Shown piece by piece: positions 54,969 to 63,590 of a stretch of DNA of 64,000 nucleotides. The notes under the pieces were generated by a model that saw only the letters and a program-made list of their open reading frames with translations, searched no databases and was not told the origin of the DNA. Location: the NCBI GenBank assembly GCA_943327755.2, contig CALPYF020000014.1:33700-97699 (forward strand), in the 5' to 3' direction. This DNA comes from Deinococcus hopiensis KR-140 (GTDB lineage Bacteria; Deinococcota; Deinococci; Deinococcales; Deinococcaceae). Numbering within the stretch: position 1 is the stretch's first letter; each line of letters begins with the position of its first letter. A program made the translations under genes and the position numbers.

Positions 54969-57149
54969 TTACCCGCCGACGTGCACCTGGGGGCGGCGCG
55001 TGACATCGCGCTCGGCGACGCGCAGCACCTCGCGCGTGAGGGGTGGAATGTCGCCCTCGCCGGCCAGGACGAAGCGCAGGGCGTTCTGGGCGGGACCCTT
55101 CTCGCTCCACTCGAAGTACACGTGGGGCGGCACGCCGGTCAGGTCGCGGACGTGCAGCAGCACGGCGGCCAGTGTGTTCGGCACCGAGCTGCCGCGGGCG
55201 CGCAGGATGCCGTGCGCGCCGACCTGCACGCCGGTCACGTCCACCTGGGGGCGGAATTCGCTGGCGTCGGTGATCTCGACTTCCAGGAACAGCGCGGCCT
55301 CGTTGGGGCGCAGGTGGTTGTCCAGGCGGACCTCCAGCGCCTTTTCCTGGTACTCGGCGGTGTCCCCGGCGTTCAGGCGGTTGGCGATGAAGCGGACCGG
55401 CAGTTCGCGCGCGGCGACGTCACGGACGAGCTGTTCGGCGCGCCCGTCGAGCACCACGCGCGAGACGCGCAGTTCGGTGCTGCGCCCGATGCGCGACCAG
55501 ATGCTGACGGCCAGGATGCCCGCGATGAACGCCAGCGCGATCCACAGGCCCTCGGGGCGCTCGCGGATGGTGACGGCGCTGGTGTACACGAAGATCAGGC
55601 TGACGAGCGCGAACAGCGCGGCCGTGCCCCGGTGGCCGCGCCGCAGTTCGGTGAGGAACACCGCCACCGCTGCCGAGGTCATCAGGGCCAGCACGCCGGT
55701 CGCGTACGCACCGGCCTGGGCGTCCACGTCCGCGTTGAACGCGACGGTGACGCCCGCCGCGATCAGCGTGAAGATCAGTACGAGGGGGCGGGTGGCGCGC
55801 GCCCAGTCGGGGGCCATGCCGTAGCGGGGCAGGTAGCGGGGCACGATGTTCAGCAGGCCCGCCATGGCCGAGGCACCCGCGAACCACAGGATCAGGATGG
55901 TGCTCACGTCGTACGCCGTGCCGAAGCCCTCACCGAGCCGCTCGTGGGCCAGGAATGCCAGCGCGCGGCCGTTCGCCTCGCCGGAGGGGGTGGCGGCGGT
56001 GACGGCGGCCGTGCTCCCGGCGGGCCGGACGGTCACGGTGATGGGCACGCGCCCGCCCACCGTGTCGGCCTGCACCGTGAAGGTGCCGCTGCGTCCGGCG
56101 GGGAGGGTCAGGGCGTACACCTCGCGCGGGCGGGTCTGGCTGTCCAGGGGGACGTTCACGACCGCGCGGCCCGCCTGGAGGTCGGCGCTGCTGACCTCGC
56201 GCGTGACGCTGGTGGCCGCCCAGAACTCGTGCCGGGGAATCAGGAGGGTGGTGATCAGGGACGACCCGATCAGCAGGACGCTCATGATCAGCGCGGCGGT
56301 CGTGAGCAGTTTCTTCGCGTTGCGGATCCGCCCGGCGGGTTGCTGCGGGGTGTCCGTGGGGTCGCCCTTCACGAGCGGCATGACGACCACGCCCGTCTCG
56401 AAGCCCGACAGGCCCAGCGCCAGCGCGGGGAACACCAGCAGCGCCGCGCCGATCAGCGCCAGCGGACTGGCGTAGCTGCGCGCCAGGGCGTCCCACCAGC
56501 CGCTCAGGAGGGTGGGGTGCGTGATCACCTCAGCCGCGCCGTGCCCGACGACGATCAGGCTGAGGGTCAGGTACACGGCCACGATGCCCACCGCGATCCC
56601 GATGGCCTCCTTGAAGCCCTTGAGGAACACGGCGGCCAGCAGCGCGATCAGCGCCAGCGTGATGGGCACCTCGCGGCCGGCCAGGGCCGTCTTCAGGAAC
56701 GGGTTCTCCACGAGGTGGGCGCTGGCGTCGGCGGCGGACAGCGTGATGGTGATCACGAAGCCCGTGGCGACGAAGCCCAGCAGCGACAGCACGAGCAGCT
56801 TACTGGGCCAGTAGTTCAGCAGCTTTTCCAGCATGCTCAGGCTGCCGTCCCCGTGCGGGCTCTCCTGCGCCACGCGGCGGTACATGGGCAGCGCCCCGAA
56901 CAGCGTCACGAGCACGAGGACCAGGGTCGCCACCGGGGACAGCGCCCCGGCGGCCAGCGCCGCGATGCCCGGCTGGTAGCCCAGCGTGCTGAAGTAATCC
57001 ACGCCGGTCAGGCACATGACCTTCCACCAGGGCTGGGTGTGATGCTGGGTCTGCGCGGCGTGCTCCTGCTCGTAGAAGCCTTCCGGTTCGGGCTGGCCGG
57101 TCTCGAGGAACCAGCGCATGAAGGGCGATTGATTCGGGGGTCGGGTCAC
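54969..57149 (-). CDS. APC-superfamily permease with large extra domains
   Basis: 726 residues. About 11-12 membrane helices begin near residue 45 (VMCLTGVDYFSTLGYQPGIAALAAGALSPVATL). Two features are unusual. A hydrophilic loop of about 105 residues between helices follows LLIPRHEFWAATSV, rich in Thr/Val like a beta domain. A soluble C-terminal part of about 190 residues ends in RRPQVHVGG. The APC fold with a cytosolic tail recalls amino-acid permeases and the potassium importer KimA, and the substrate is unknown. GTG start at 57149 with TACACT 7 bases upstream. Confidence 0.75.
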   Translation of the reverse strand: MTRPPNQSPFMRWFLETGQPEPEGFYEQEHAAQTQHHTQPWWKVMCLTGVDYFSTLGYQPGIAALAAGALSPVATLVLVLVTLFGALPMYRRVAQESPHGDGSLSMLEKLLNYWPSKLLVLSLLGFVATGFVITITLSAADASAHLVENPFLKTALAGREVPITLALIALLAAVFLKGFKEAIGIAVGIVAVYLTLSLIVVGHGAAEVITHPTLLSGWWDALARSYASPLALIGAALLVFPALALGLSGFETGVVVMPLVKGDPTDTPQQPAGRIRNAKKLLTTAALIMSVLLIGSSLITTLLIPRHEFWAATSVTREVSSADLQAGRAVVNVPLDSQTRPREVYALTLPAGRSGTFTVQADTVGGRVPITVTVRPAGSTAAVTAATPSGEANGRALAFLAHERLGEGFGTAYDVSTILILWFAGASAMAGLLNIVPRYLPRYGMAPDWARATRPLVLIFTLIAAGVTVAFNADVDAQAGAYATGVLALMTSAAVAVFLTELRRGHRGTAALFALVSLIFVYTSAVTIRERPEGLWIALAFIAGILAVSIWSRIGRSTELRVSRVVLDGRAEQLVRDVAARELPVRFIANRLNAGDTAEYQEKALEVRLDNHLRPNEAALFLEVEITDASEFRPQVDVTGVQVGAHGILRARGSSVPNTLAAVLLHVRDLTGVPPHVYFEWSEKGPAQNALRFVLAGEGDIPPLTREVLRVAERDVTRRPQVHVGG

Positions 57150-57156
57150 AATCCGG

Positions 57157-57162
57157 AGTGTA
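57157..57162 (-). promoter_or_regulatory. -10-like TACACT of a predicted leaderless gene
   Basis: TACACT on the minus strand, 7 bases before the GTG at 57149. Confidence 0.5.
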
Positions 57163-57196
57163 CGCGCGCGTCCCGGCGCCCACCCTGCGGAAGGCT

Positions 57197-57802
57197 TTAG
57201 AGGTGAGGGGTGAGGTTCACGCCGGTCAGCACCGCCGTGTGGCTCCCCCGGTCCAGGCGCAGCGTGGCGAAGGCCGTGTCCCCGAACGCGACCCAGCCGC
57301 GCGATGCGCCGAGCAGTTCGCGCAGCAGGCTGTTCCCGAACCCGCCGTGCGTGACGACCAGCACCCGCTGCCCGCCGCCCTGCCAGACAAGTTCCAGGGC
57401 GTGCAGTGCGCGGGCGCGGATCGCCGCCTGACTCTCGCCACCATCGGCGGTGAAGGGGTCGAGGTCGTGCCGGAACGCGGGGATGGGGTAGCGCGCCAGG
57501 GCGGCCTCACGGTCCATCCCCGCCAGCGGGCCGTTGTCCCATTCCCGCAGGAGGTCGGTGGGGGTCAGCGGGACGCCCAGCGCGTCCGTGACGATGCGGG
57601 CGGTGCCGTGCGCCCGGACCAGCGTGGAGGTGTACGCCCGGTCGAAGCCCGGCGGGTGCGCCTGCCAGTACGCGGCCAGCGCCGCTGCCTGCGCCTCCCC
57701 GGCCGGGGTCAGGGGGCTGTCGTAGGCGCCCTCGTGGACGTCCTCGTCGTCGGCGCGACTGCGCCCGTGGCGCAGGATCGTCAGGTGCAGCCCGGCCGTC
57801 AC
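57197..57802 (-). CDS. histidine phosphatase family protein
   Basis: 201 residues from GTG at 57802, which overlaps the upstream stop by GTGA. LTILRHGRSRADDEDVHEG is the RHG active site, YTSTLVRAHGTARIV and VLVVTHGGFGNSLLREL complete it. Acts on phosphomonoesters; the substrate is not known. Last gene of an overlapping operon. Confidence 0.85.
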   Translation of the reverse strand: MTAGLHLTILRHGRSRADDEDVHEGAYDSPLTPAGEAQAAALAAYWQAHPPGFDRAYTSTLVRAHGTARIVTDALGVPLTPTDLLREWDNGPLAGMDREAALARYPIPAFRHDLDPFTADGGESQAAIRARALHALELVWQGGGQRVLVVTHGGFGNSLLRELLGASRGWVAFGDTAFATLRLDRGSHTAVLTGVNLTPHL

Positions 57803-58761
57803 GCAGTTCTCGTGGCGAGGAGCACGCACTCGCGGGAGCTGACCTGCACCTCGCTCACGCAGAGCTGCGGGTGCGTGAACACCGCGTCGCGCAGCGGATC
57901 GCCCGCGTGCCACGCCGCGTCCAGCCGGGCGCGCGGGGTGAGGTCATCGAGGATCAGCGTCCCGCCGGGCCGCAGGGCGCGCGCCAGGGCCGGCAGCGTG
58001 TCCGGTGTCCTGGCCGACGCGCAGTCTGCGAAGATCAGGTCGAAGGGGGCCTCCAGCAGTGCGTCGTGCCAGTCACCCAGTTGCACGCGGGCGCGCGGGT
58101 CGGCGCGCAGCACGCTCCAGGCGCGGCCCGCGCGCGCGCCATCCTGCTCGATGCTCAGCAGTCGCCCCGAGTCCGGCAGGCCCGAGAGCAGCCACGCCGC
58201 GCCCACGCCCAGTCCCGTGCCGAGTTCCAGGACGCGCCCGCCGGGCCGCGCCGCCGCCAGCGTGCGCAGCAGCGCCCCGACCTCCGGCGAGCAGCCGTGC
58301 GGGAACCCTGCGGCGTGCGCCACGTCCAGCGCCGAGCGGACCAGCGGCGGCACCTCCAGGTGTGGTGGCGTCTGCCCGCGCGCCGCGAGACCCTGCCTGA
58401 GCTGGTGATCCTGCGCCCACGGCAGCGAGCGGGGATTCACCCACGTGACGGGGCGGCCCTCCGGGCTGGGCTCCAGGCGGGTCAGGTGCAGGGGCACGCA
58501 GACGCTCTCGACCCCACTGACGCCCACGATCGGGAACGGGGCGCCCGCGACCTCGGCGTGTGCGCCCGCCTCCTCCCACGCCTCGCGGGCCGCGGCCACC
58601 TCGGGCGTCTCGCCGGGGTGGATGCCGCCGCCCGGCAGCGTCCAGCCGCCCGAATCCAGCCCGGTCATGAGGACAAAGCCGTCCTCCCGTTCGATCCACG
58701 CGCAGGCGCGGCCCACCCGGTCCAGGCCGGGGGACAGGTCGATGAAGGCGGGGCGGGTCAT
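57799..58761 (-). CDS. fusion: Nudix hydrolase + class I O-methyltransferase
   Basis: 320 residues. Residues 10-125 are a Nudix domain with an intact box (GGGIHPGETPEVAAAREAWEEAGA, residues 44-67). Residues 135-320 are a Rossmann methyltransferase with VLELGTGLGVGAAWLLSGLP and FDLIFADCASARTPDTLP, resembling the O-methyltransferase family 3. The join of a nucleotide pyrophosphatase with a SAM enzyme in one chain is unusual. Overlaps both neighbours by 4 bases. Confidence 0.82.
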   Translation of the reverse strand: MTRPAFIDLSPGLDRVGRACAWIEREDGFVLMTGLDSGGWTLPGGGIHPGETPEVAAAREAWEEAGAHAEVAGAPFPIVGVSGVESVCVPLHLTRLEPSPEGRPVTWVNPRSLPWAQDHQLRQGLAARGQTPPHLEVPPLVRSALDVAHAAGFPHGCSPEVGALLRTLAAARPGGRVLELGTGLGVGAAWLLSGLPDSGRLLSIEQDGARAGRAWSVLRADPRARVQLGDWHDALLEAPFDLIFADCASARTPDTLPALARALRPGGTLILDDLTPRARLDAAWHAGDPLRDAVFTHPQLCVSEVQVSSRECVLLATRTA

Positions 58762-59387
58762 GCCAGCACCGCCAGCGCATCAGCCAGTGGGGCGCGCTGG
58801 TCGCGCAGGGCCGTCAGGGTGCCCGCCGCGTGTAGCGTCTCCGCGAAGGCCACGTCCTGCGGGTGCGCGGCGTCGAAACTGTCCAGCACCGCCCGGTTGC
58901 CACCGGCCTGACATTCGTCCAACAGGGCGTGCAGCATCAGCCGCAGCGCCGCGCGCTGCACGTCCGCCGGGGCGCGCTCCACGCGGATGCGTTTGCGGGA
59001 CACGTACGGGTCATGGGTCAGCAGGTGCGTGCAGCCTGCCCACGGGTCCGCCGCCGCGTACGCCACGCCCCGCAGGCCACTCATGGCGATCGCCCCGGCG
59101 CACTGCGGGCAGGGCTGCACGGTTGTCAGGACCGTCCAGCCGTAGCAGTCCGGGCGGGGCGTGCCTTGCAGGGCCAGCAGCGCGTTGATCTCCGCGTGCG
59201 CCAGGTCTGAGCCACTGATCACGCCCGCCACGCCACGCGGCTCGTTCAGGCGGTTGCGGCCCCGCGCGATCACGGTCCCGGCCGCGTCGATCACGCACGC
59301 GCCGATGGGCAGCGACCCCGCCACGTACGCGTCCCACGCCTCCGACAGGGCCGCGTGCCAGCCATAGCTGCGCAATTGATCGGTCAT
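58758..59387 (-). CDS. zinc-dependent nucleoside/nucleotide deaminase
   Basis: 209 residues. H64-A65-E66 in DLAHAEINALLAL and C93/C96 in VQPCPQCAGAI are the zinc and proton-shuttle residues of the cytidine/guanine deaminase fold. The C-terminal 60 residues are extra. Substrate may be a nucleoside, a nucleobase or tRNA adenosine. Overlaps both adjacent genes by ATGA, so it is made with the Nudix-methyltransferase. Confidence 0.83.
   Translation of the reverse strand: MTDQLRSYGWHAALSEAWDAYVAGSLPIGACVIDAAGTVIARGRNRLNEPRGVAGVISGSDLAHAEINALLALQGTPRPDCYGWTVLTTVQPCPQCAGAIAMSGLRGVAYAAADPWAGCTHLLTHDPYVSRKRIRVERAPADVQRAALRLMLHALLDECQAGGNRAVLDSFDAAHPQDVAFAETLHAAGTLTALRDQRAPLADALAVLA
59344..59363 (+). 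repeat. 20-bp direct repeat, copy 1 (inside deaminase start)
   Basis: Identical to 59831-59850. Encodes the GWHAALS segment of the deaminase. Confidence 0.7.
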
Positions 59388-59719
59388 GCAATCTCCTCAA
59401 AGACAGGGATGTCCTGAAGGTTATCGGGATGGGTGAGCAGGTAGGTACTGTGAGAAACAGGAATGTGTCGCAGCGTTTCAAGCACGGCTGGGACCGTTCT
59501 TTCGGGAAATTGATGCATTGAGTGCGGAACACTGATCCACAGTGCCAGGGCTCCCCTGCTTTCTCCCATGTCGGAAACCATGCCGACTACTTCCTGGATG
59601 GTCTGGAGAGCTTTCAGTACGAGCTGGCCGACTGGCACCGTATTCGCCGAATCAATCGGCATGATGACTTCAATGTCCTGAACAACCTCTACGCTCCCTT
59701 TTGCCCATTGAAAGGTCAC
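59384..59719 (-). CDS. small protein of unknown function, immunity-like position
   Basis: 111 residues from GTG at 59719. It overlaps an upstream small frame by GTGA and the deaminase by ATGA. Mostly alpha/beta with ALALWISVPHSMHQFPERTVP. GC is clearly lower than in neighbours, which hints at recent transfer. A longer start at about 59827 is possible but its extra residues look out of frame with a better one. Confidence 0.55.
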   Translation of the reverse strand: MTFQWAKGSVEVVQDIEVIMPIDSANTVPVGQLVLKALQTIQEVVGMVSDMGESRGALALWISVPHSMHQFPERTVPAVLETLRHIPVSHSTYLLTHPDNLQDIPVFEEIA

Positions 59720-59880
59720 AGCCCGCCTCGCTTTCGCATGACATCCAGCACTGGGTCGATCTTGCAGGTCGTCTCGCCGAAGGGAAGACAGCCGCCCGGC
59801 GGCGTCCAGCAGCCGTGAGACGTGAGGCATGACAGGGCCGCGTGCCAGCCTGCGCCGAGTGCCCCGGCCTCTCCTCCCAC
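59716..59880 (-). CDS. possible 54-residue ORF, toxin-tail-like
   Basis: Frame from GTG at 59880 (GGGGAG 6 bases upstream) to a TGA overlapping the next start. It ends in PFGETTCKIDPVLDVMRKRGG, a protein-like sequence, whereas the start is doubtful. It could be the 3' remnant of a longer gene. Confidence 0.3.
   Translation of the reverse strand: MGGEAGALGAGWHAALSCLTSHGCWTPPGGCLPFGETTCKIDPVLDVMRKRGGL
59831..59850 (+). repeat. 20-bp direct repeat, copy 2
   Basis: Same bases as 59344-59363 and the same reading frame (GWHAALS), on the far side of the low-GC small genes. Confidence 0.7.
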
Positions 59881-59909
59881 TGCCCACTCCCCACGGCCCA
59901 CAAACCCGC

Positions 59910-60515
59910 TCACAGTTCGCCCCGGTTCTTCTCGATCAGGTCGTCCAGCGCCTCGCGCAGCAGGCTGGCCTCGGTGCGGCCCAGCGCGCCGGACAGTTTG
60001 GCGAGGCGTTCGAGCTGGCTCTTGGGGTAGTAGTTGCTTTTCAGGACCATCTTGCTTTCCACGTAGATGCACGCGCGGCCGCGGCCCTCGCGTTTGGCGC
60101 GGATCATGGCCTCGTCGGCGGCGCGCTTCAGGTCGTCGTAGGTGCTGGCGTGCGCGGGCCGGGCGGCCAGCCCGACGCTGAGGCCCAGGCCGCGCGGCCA
60201 CTGCGGGTCGCGGTGGATGTGGAAGTGCTTGATGACCTCGTCCAGGAGGATCAGGGCGGTCTCGGCGGCCGTCTCGGGGAGGATGGCGGCGTACTCGTCC
60301 CCGCCGATGCGCCCGATGACGCTGCCGGTGGGGAGGCTGCCGGACAGCAGGCGTTCCACGCCGCGCAGCACGCGGTCCCCCTCGGCGTGCCCTAGGGAGT
60401 CGTTGAGGGTCTTGAAGTGATCGAGGTCCAGGACCGCCAGGGTCAGGGGTGCCCCCTGGAGGGTGTCGAAGGCGGTCTCGAAGTCGGCGCGGGTCAGGAT
60501 GGTGGGGCGCGGCAT
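59910..60515 (-). CDS. GGDEF diguanylate cyclase fused to a ribbon-helix-helix tail
   Basis: 201 residues, soluble. The GGDEF domain starts at the N-terminus (LTLAVLDLDHFKTLNDSLGHAEGD) with GGDEY at 71-75, an accepted active variant. Residues about 157-200 (KSNYYPKSQLERLAKLSGAL, then GRTEASLLREALDDLIEKN) match the beta-helix-helix pattern of CopG/Arc DNA-binding proteins. No sensor domain. The ATG at 60515 has GGAGG 9 bases upstream. Confidence 0.8.
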   Translation of the reverse strand: MPRPTILTRADFETAFDTLQGAPLTLAVLDLDHFKTLNDSLGHAEGDRVLRGVERLLSGSLPTGSVIGRIGGDEYAAILPETAAETALILLDEVIKHFHIHRDPQWPRGLGLSVGLAARPAHASTYDDLKRAADEAMIRAKREGRGRACIYVESKMVLKSNYYPKSQLERLAKLSGALGRTEASLLREALDDLIEKNRGEL

Positions 60516-60576
60516 GGGCAGAGGTCCTCCGGTGCGGCGGCGAGGTAGGAAGCAGGGCGTATGTTCACCTCACATA

Positions 60577-60597
60577 TATACGTTCAGGGATATACGT
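60577..60597. repeat. TATACGT direct repeats in the dgc-groES gap
   Basis: TATACGT at 60577-60583 and 60591-60597, 14 bases apart, in an AT-rich patch that probably includes the promoter of the GGDEF gene. Confidence 0.4.
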
Positions 60598-60633
60598 AGC
60601 AAGCGGATATGTGGAATCCGCGTGCTGGCGCAC

Positions 60634-60654
60634 CTTGAGCGCACCACGCTCAGA
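60634..60654 (+). promoter_or_regulatory. HspR-binding HAIR-like element
   Basis: CTTGAGC (60634-60640), 7 bases, GCTCAGA (60648-60654). HAIR consensus is CTTGAGT-N7-ACTCAAG. It lies 17 bases upstream of the groES -35 box. HspR control of groESL is known in Deinococcus radiodurans. Confidence 0.65.
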
Positions 60655-60671
60655 TTGTCAGATTCTGAAGT

Positions 60672-60701
60672 TTGACATTTCTTCCAGTACAGCCCTATTC
60701 T
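60672..60701 (+). promoter_or_regulatory. groESL promoter
   Basis: TTGACA (60672-60677), 18 bases, TATTCT (60696-60701): a vegetative-type promoter. The leader of about 65 bases ends in AAGGAGG before the groES ATG. Confidence 0.75.
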
Positions 60702-60774
60702 TGCGTGCGGAACGGCAAAAAGCCGGGAACCCCGGCCCCCTGCCGAGGCCCACCCCATTCAAGGAGGACACAAC

Positions 60775-61062
60775 ATGCTGAAACCACTAGGTGACCGCGT
60801 TCTGGTTGAAATCATCGAGGAAGCCGAGCAGAAGACCGCCGGCGGCCTGTACGTCCCCGACAGCGCCAAAGAGAAGAGCCAGCGCGGCAAGGTCATCGCC
60901 GTCGGCAACGGCAAGATGCTCGACAACGGCACCCGCGTCGCGCTGGACGTCAAGGAAGGCGACACCGTGTACTTCGCCAAGTACGGCGGCACCGAAGTCA
61001 GCCTCGAAGGCAAGAACTACAGCCTCCTCAGCGAACGCGACATCCTCGCGATTGTCGAGTAA
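60775..61062 (+). CDS. groES: co-chaperonin GroES
   Basis: 95 residues. LKPLGDRVLVEIIEEAEQKTAGGLYVPDSAKEKS is the canonical start, with the mobile loop after it. Caps GroEL in the folding cycle. Strong CAAGGAGGA ribosome binding site. Confidence 0.98.
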   Translation: MLKPLGDRVLVEIIEEAEQKTAGGLYVPDSAKEKSQRGKVIAVGNGKMLDNGTRVALDVKEGDTVYFAKYGGTEVSLEGKNYSLLSERDILAIVE

Positions 61063-61074
61063 ACCGCACGCCGA

Positions 61075-61127
61075 CTGAGGCATAACCCCTCAGTCAGCTG
61101 CGCTGACAGCTCCCCTCACAGGGGAGC
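61075..61127. repeat. three-hairpin intergenic element between groES and groEL
   Basis: CTGAGG/CCTCAG (61075-61080, 61088-61093), GTCAGC/GCTGAC (61093-61098, 61102-61107) and GCTCCCCT/AGGGGAGC (61109-61116, 61120-61127) follow each other directly. It looks like a dispersed Deinococcus repeat and may tune the groES:groEL ratio. Confidence 0.65.
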
Positions 61128-61182
61128 CGACCCCCTACCCCCACTCTGAGCGCCCCGCCGCTCACTGAAAAGGAGCACCATC

Positions 61183-62820
<1,638 letters not shown>

Positions 62821-62862
62821 AGAAGGTCACAGTTGACCGTCAATAGTTGATGGTCAATCAGG

Positions 62863-62894
62863 AAAGCCGGAGTGTGACGCTCCGGCTTTCTTTT
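62863..62894. terminator. Rho-independent terminator after groEL
   Basis: AAAGCCGGAG (62863-62872) pairs with CTCCGGCTTT (62880-62889), then CTTTT. The T run holds the stop codon of the convergent next gene, so it serves both strands. Confidence 0.85.
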
Positions 62895-63501
62895 ATGTTG
62901 TCGGCCAGCGCAGACGCGTGGTGGGGGTCAGTGGCACTGGCCCCAGCGCTGTCCTGATGGTGTTGCCCTGCCCCCGTGCCAGTGTGCCGCTGCGCCAGAC
63001 GCCCTGATGCCAGACTTCCAGCGTCATACCGGGCGTGAGAAGGCGTCCCAGGAACCAGAACTGCTGATGTGGGGCCTGCCCCTGCGTGATCACTCTCCCC
63101 TCTCGGGGTGCCGGGGAGGTCGTGCTGGATGAACGTTCCAGGTCACTCTGCCCGGCGCTGGGCGGGTGAATGCGCCGAAGGAAGGCAGGGACTTCCGCCA
63201 GGGTGGCGGGGCGGTCACTGGGCGTGCCCGTGCTGCCGACGGGGAAGAACCGGACGCCTGCCTGGGCGAGCTGCTGGACTTTCTGCCACTGCCTGCGCTC
63301 GCGCTGTGCGGGGGCCTTGAAGTCGGTGCCCAAGTTGGTCATGGGCTGGCGACACTGCGGGCATGGGAGCGTGGGCCCGGACCTGGGGAAGCCCTGTTTG
63401 AACGCCTTGCGGCAGTGGAAACAGGCGTAGTGTTGCAGGCGCCCGGTGATCTCGTAGTACTCGCTGCGGTCAACGAGTCTGGAACGGGGTTTGCGGGCCA
63501 T
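62893..63501 (-). CDS. zinc-ribbon protein of unknown function
   Basis: 202 residues. A four-cysteine zinc ribbon (C27, C30, C47, C50; YACFHCRK...LPCPQC) is followed by a basic linker (QRERRQWQKV) and a C-terminal part with WHQGVWRSGTLARGQGNTI. Likely nucleic-acid or protein binding. No known family recognised. Confidence 0.6.
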   Translation of the reverse strand: MARKPRSRLVDRSEYYEITGRLQHYACFHCRKAFKQGFPRSGPTLPCPQCRQPMTNLGTDFKAPAQRERRQWQKVQQLAQAGVRFFPVGSTGTPSDRPATLAEVPAFLRRIHPPSAGQSDLERSSSTTSPAPREGRVITQGQAPHQQFWFLGRLLTPGMTLEVWHQGVWRSGTLARGQGNTIRTALGPVPLTPTTRLRWPTT

Positions 63502-63590
63502 ATTTTCACGTCAAATGCAGGGCAGCAGAGGGGGAGGAATCGTTCGGTCACTGCGGCGGGAATCCCCGCCATCAATCTTCCAACTGAGTG

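Noticed and set aside
60516..60774. CIRCE (HrcA) operator before groES
   Set aside because: The 9-N9-9 inverted repeat TTAGCACTC/GAGTGCTAA is absent.
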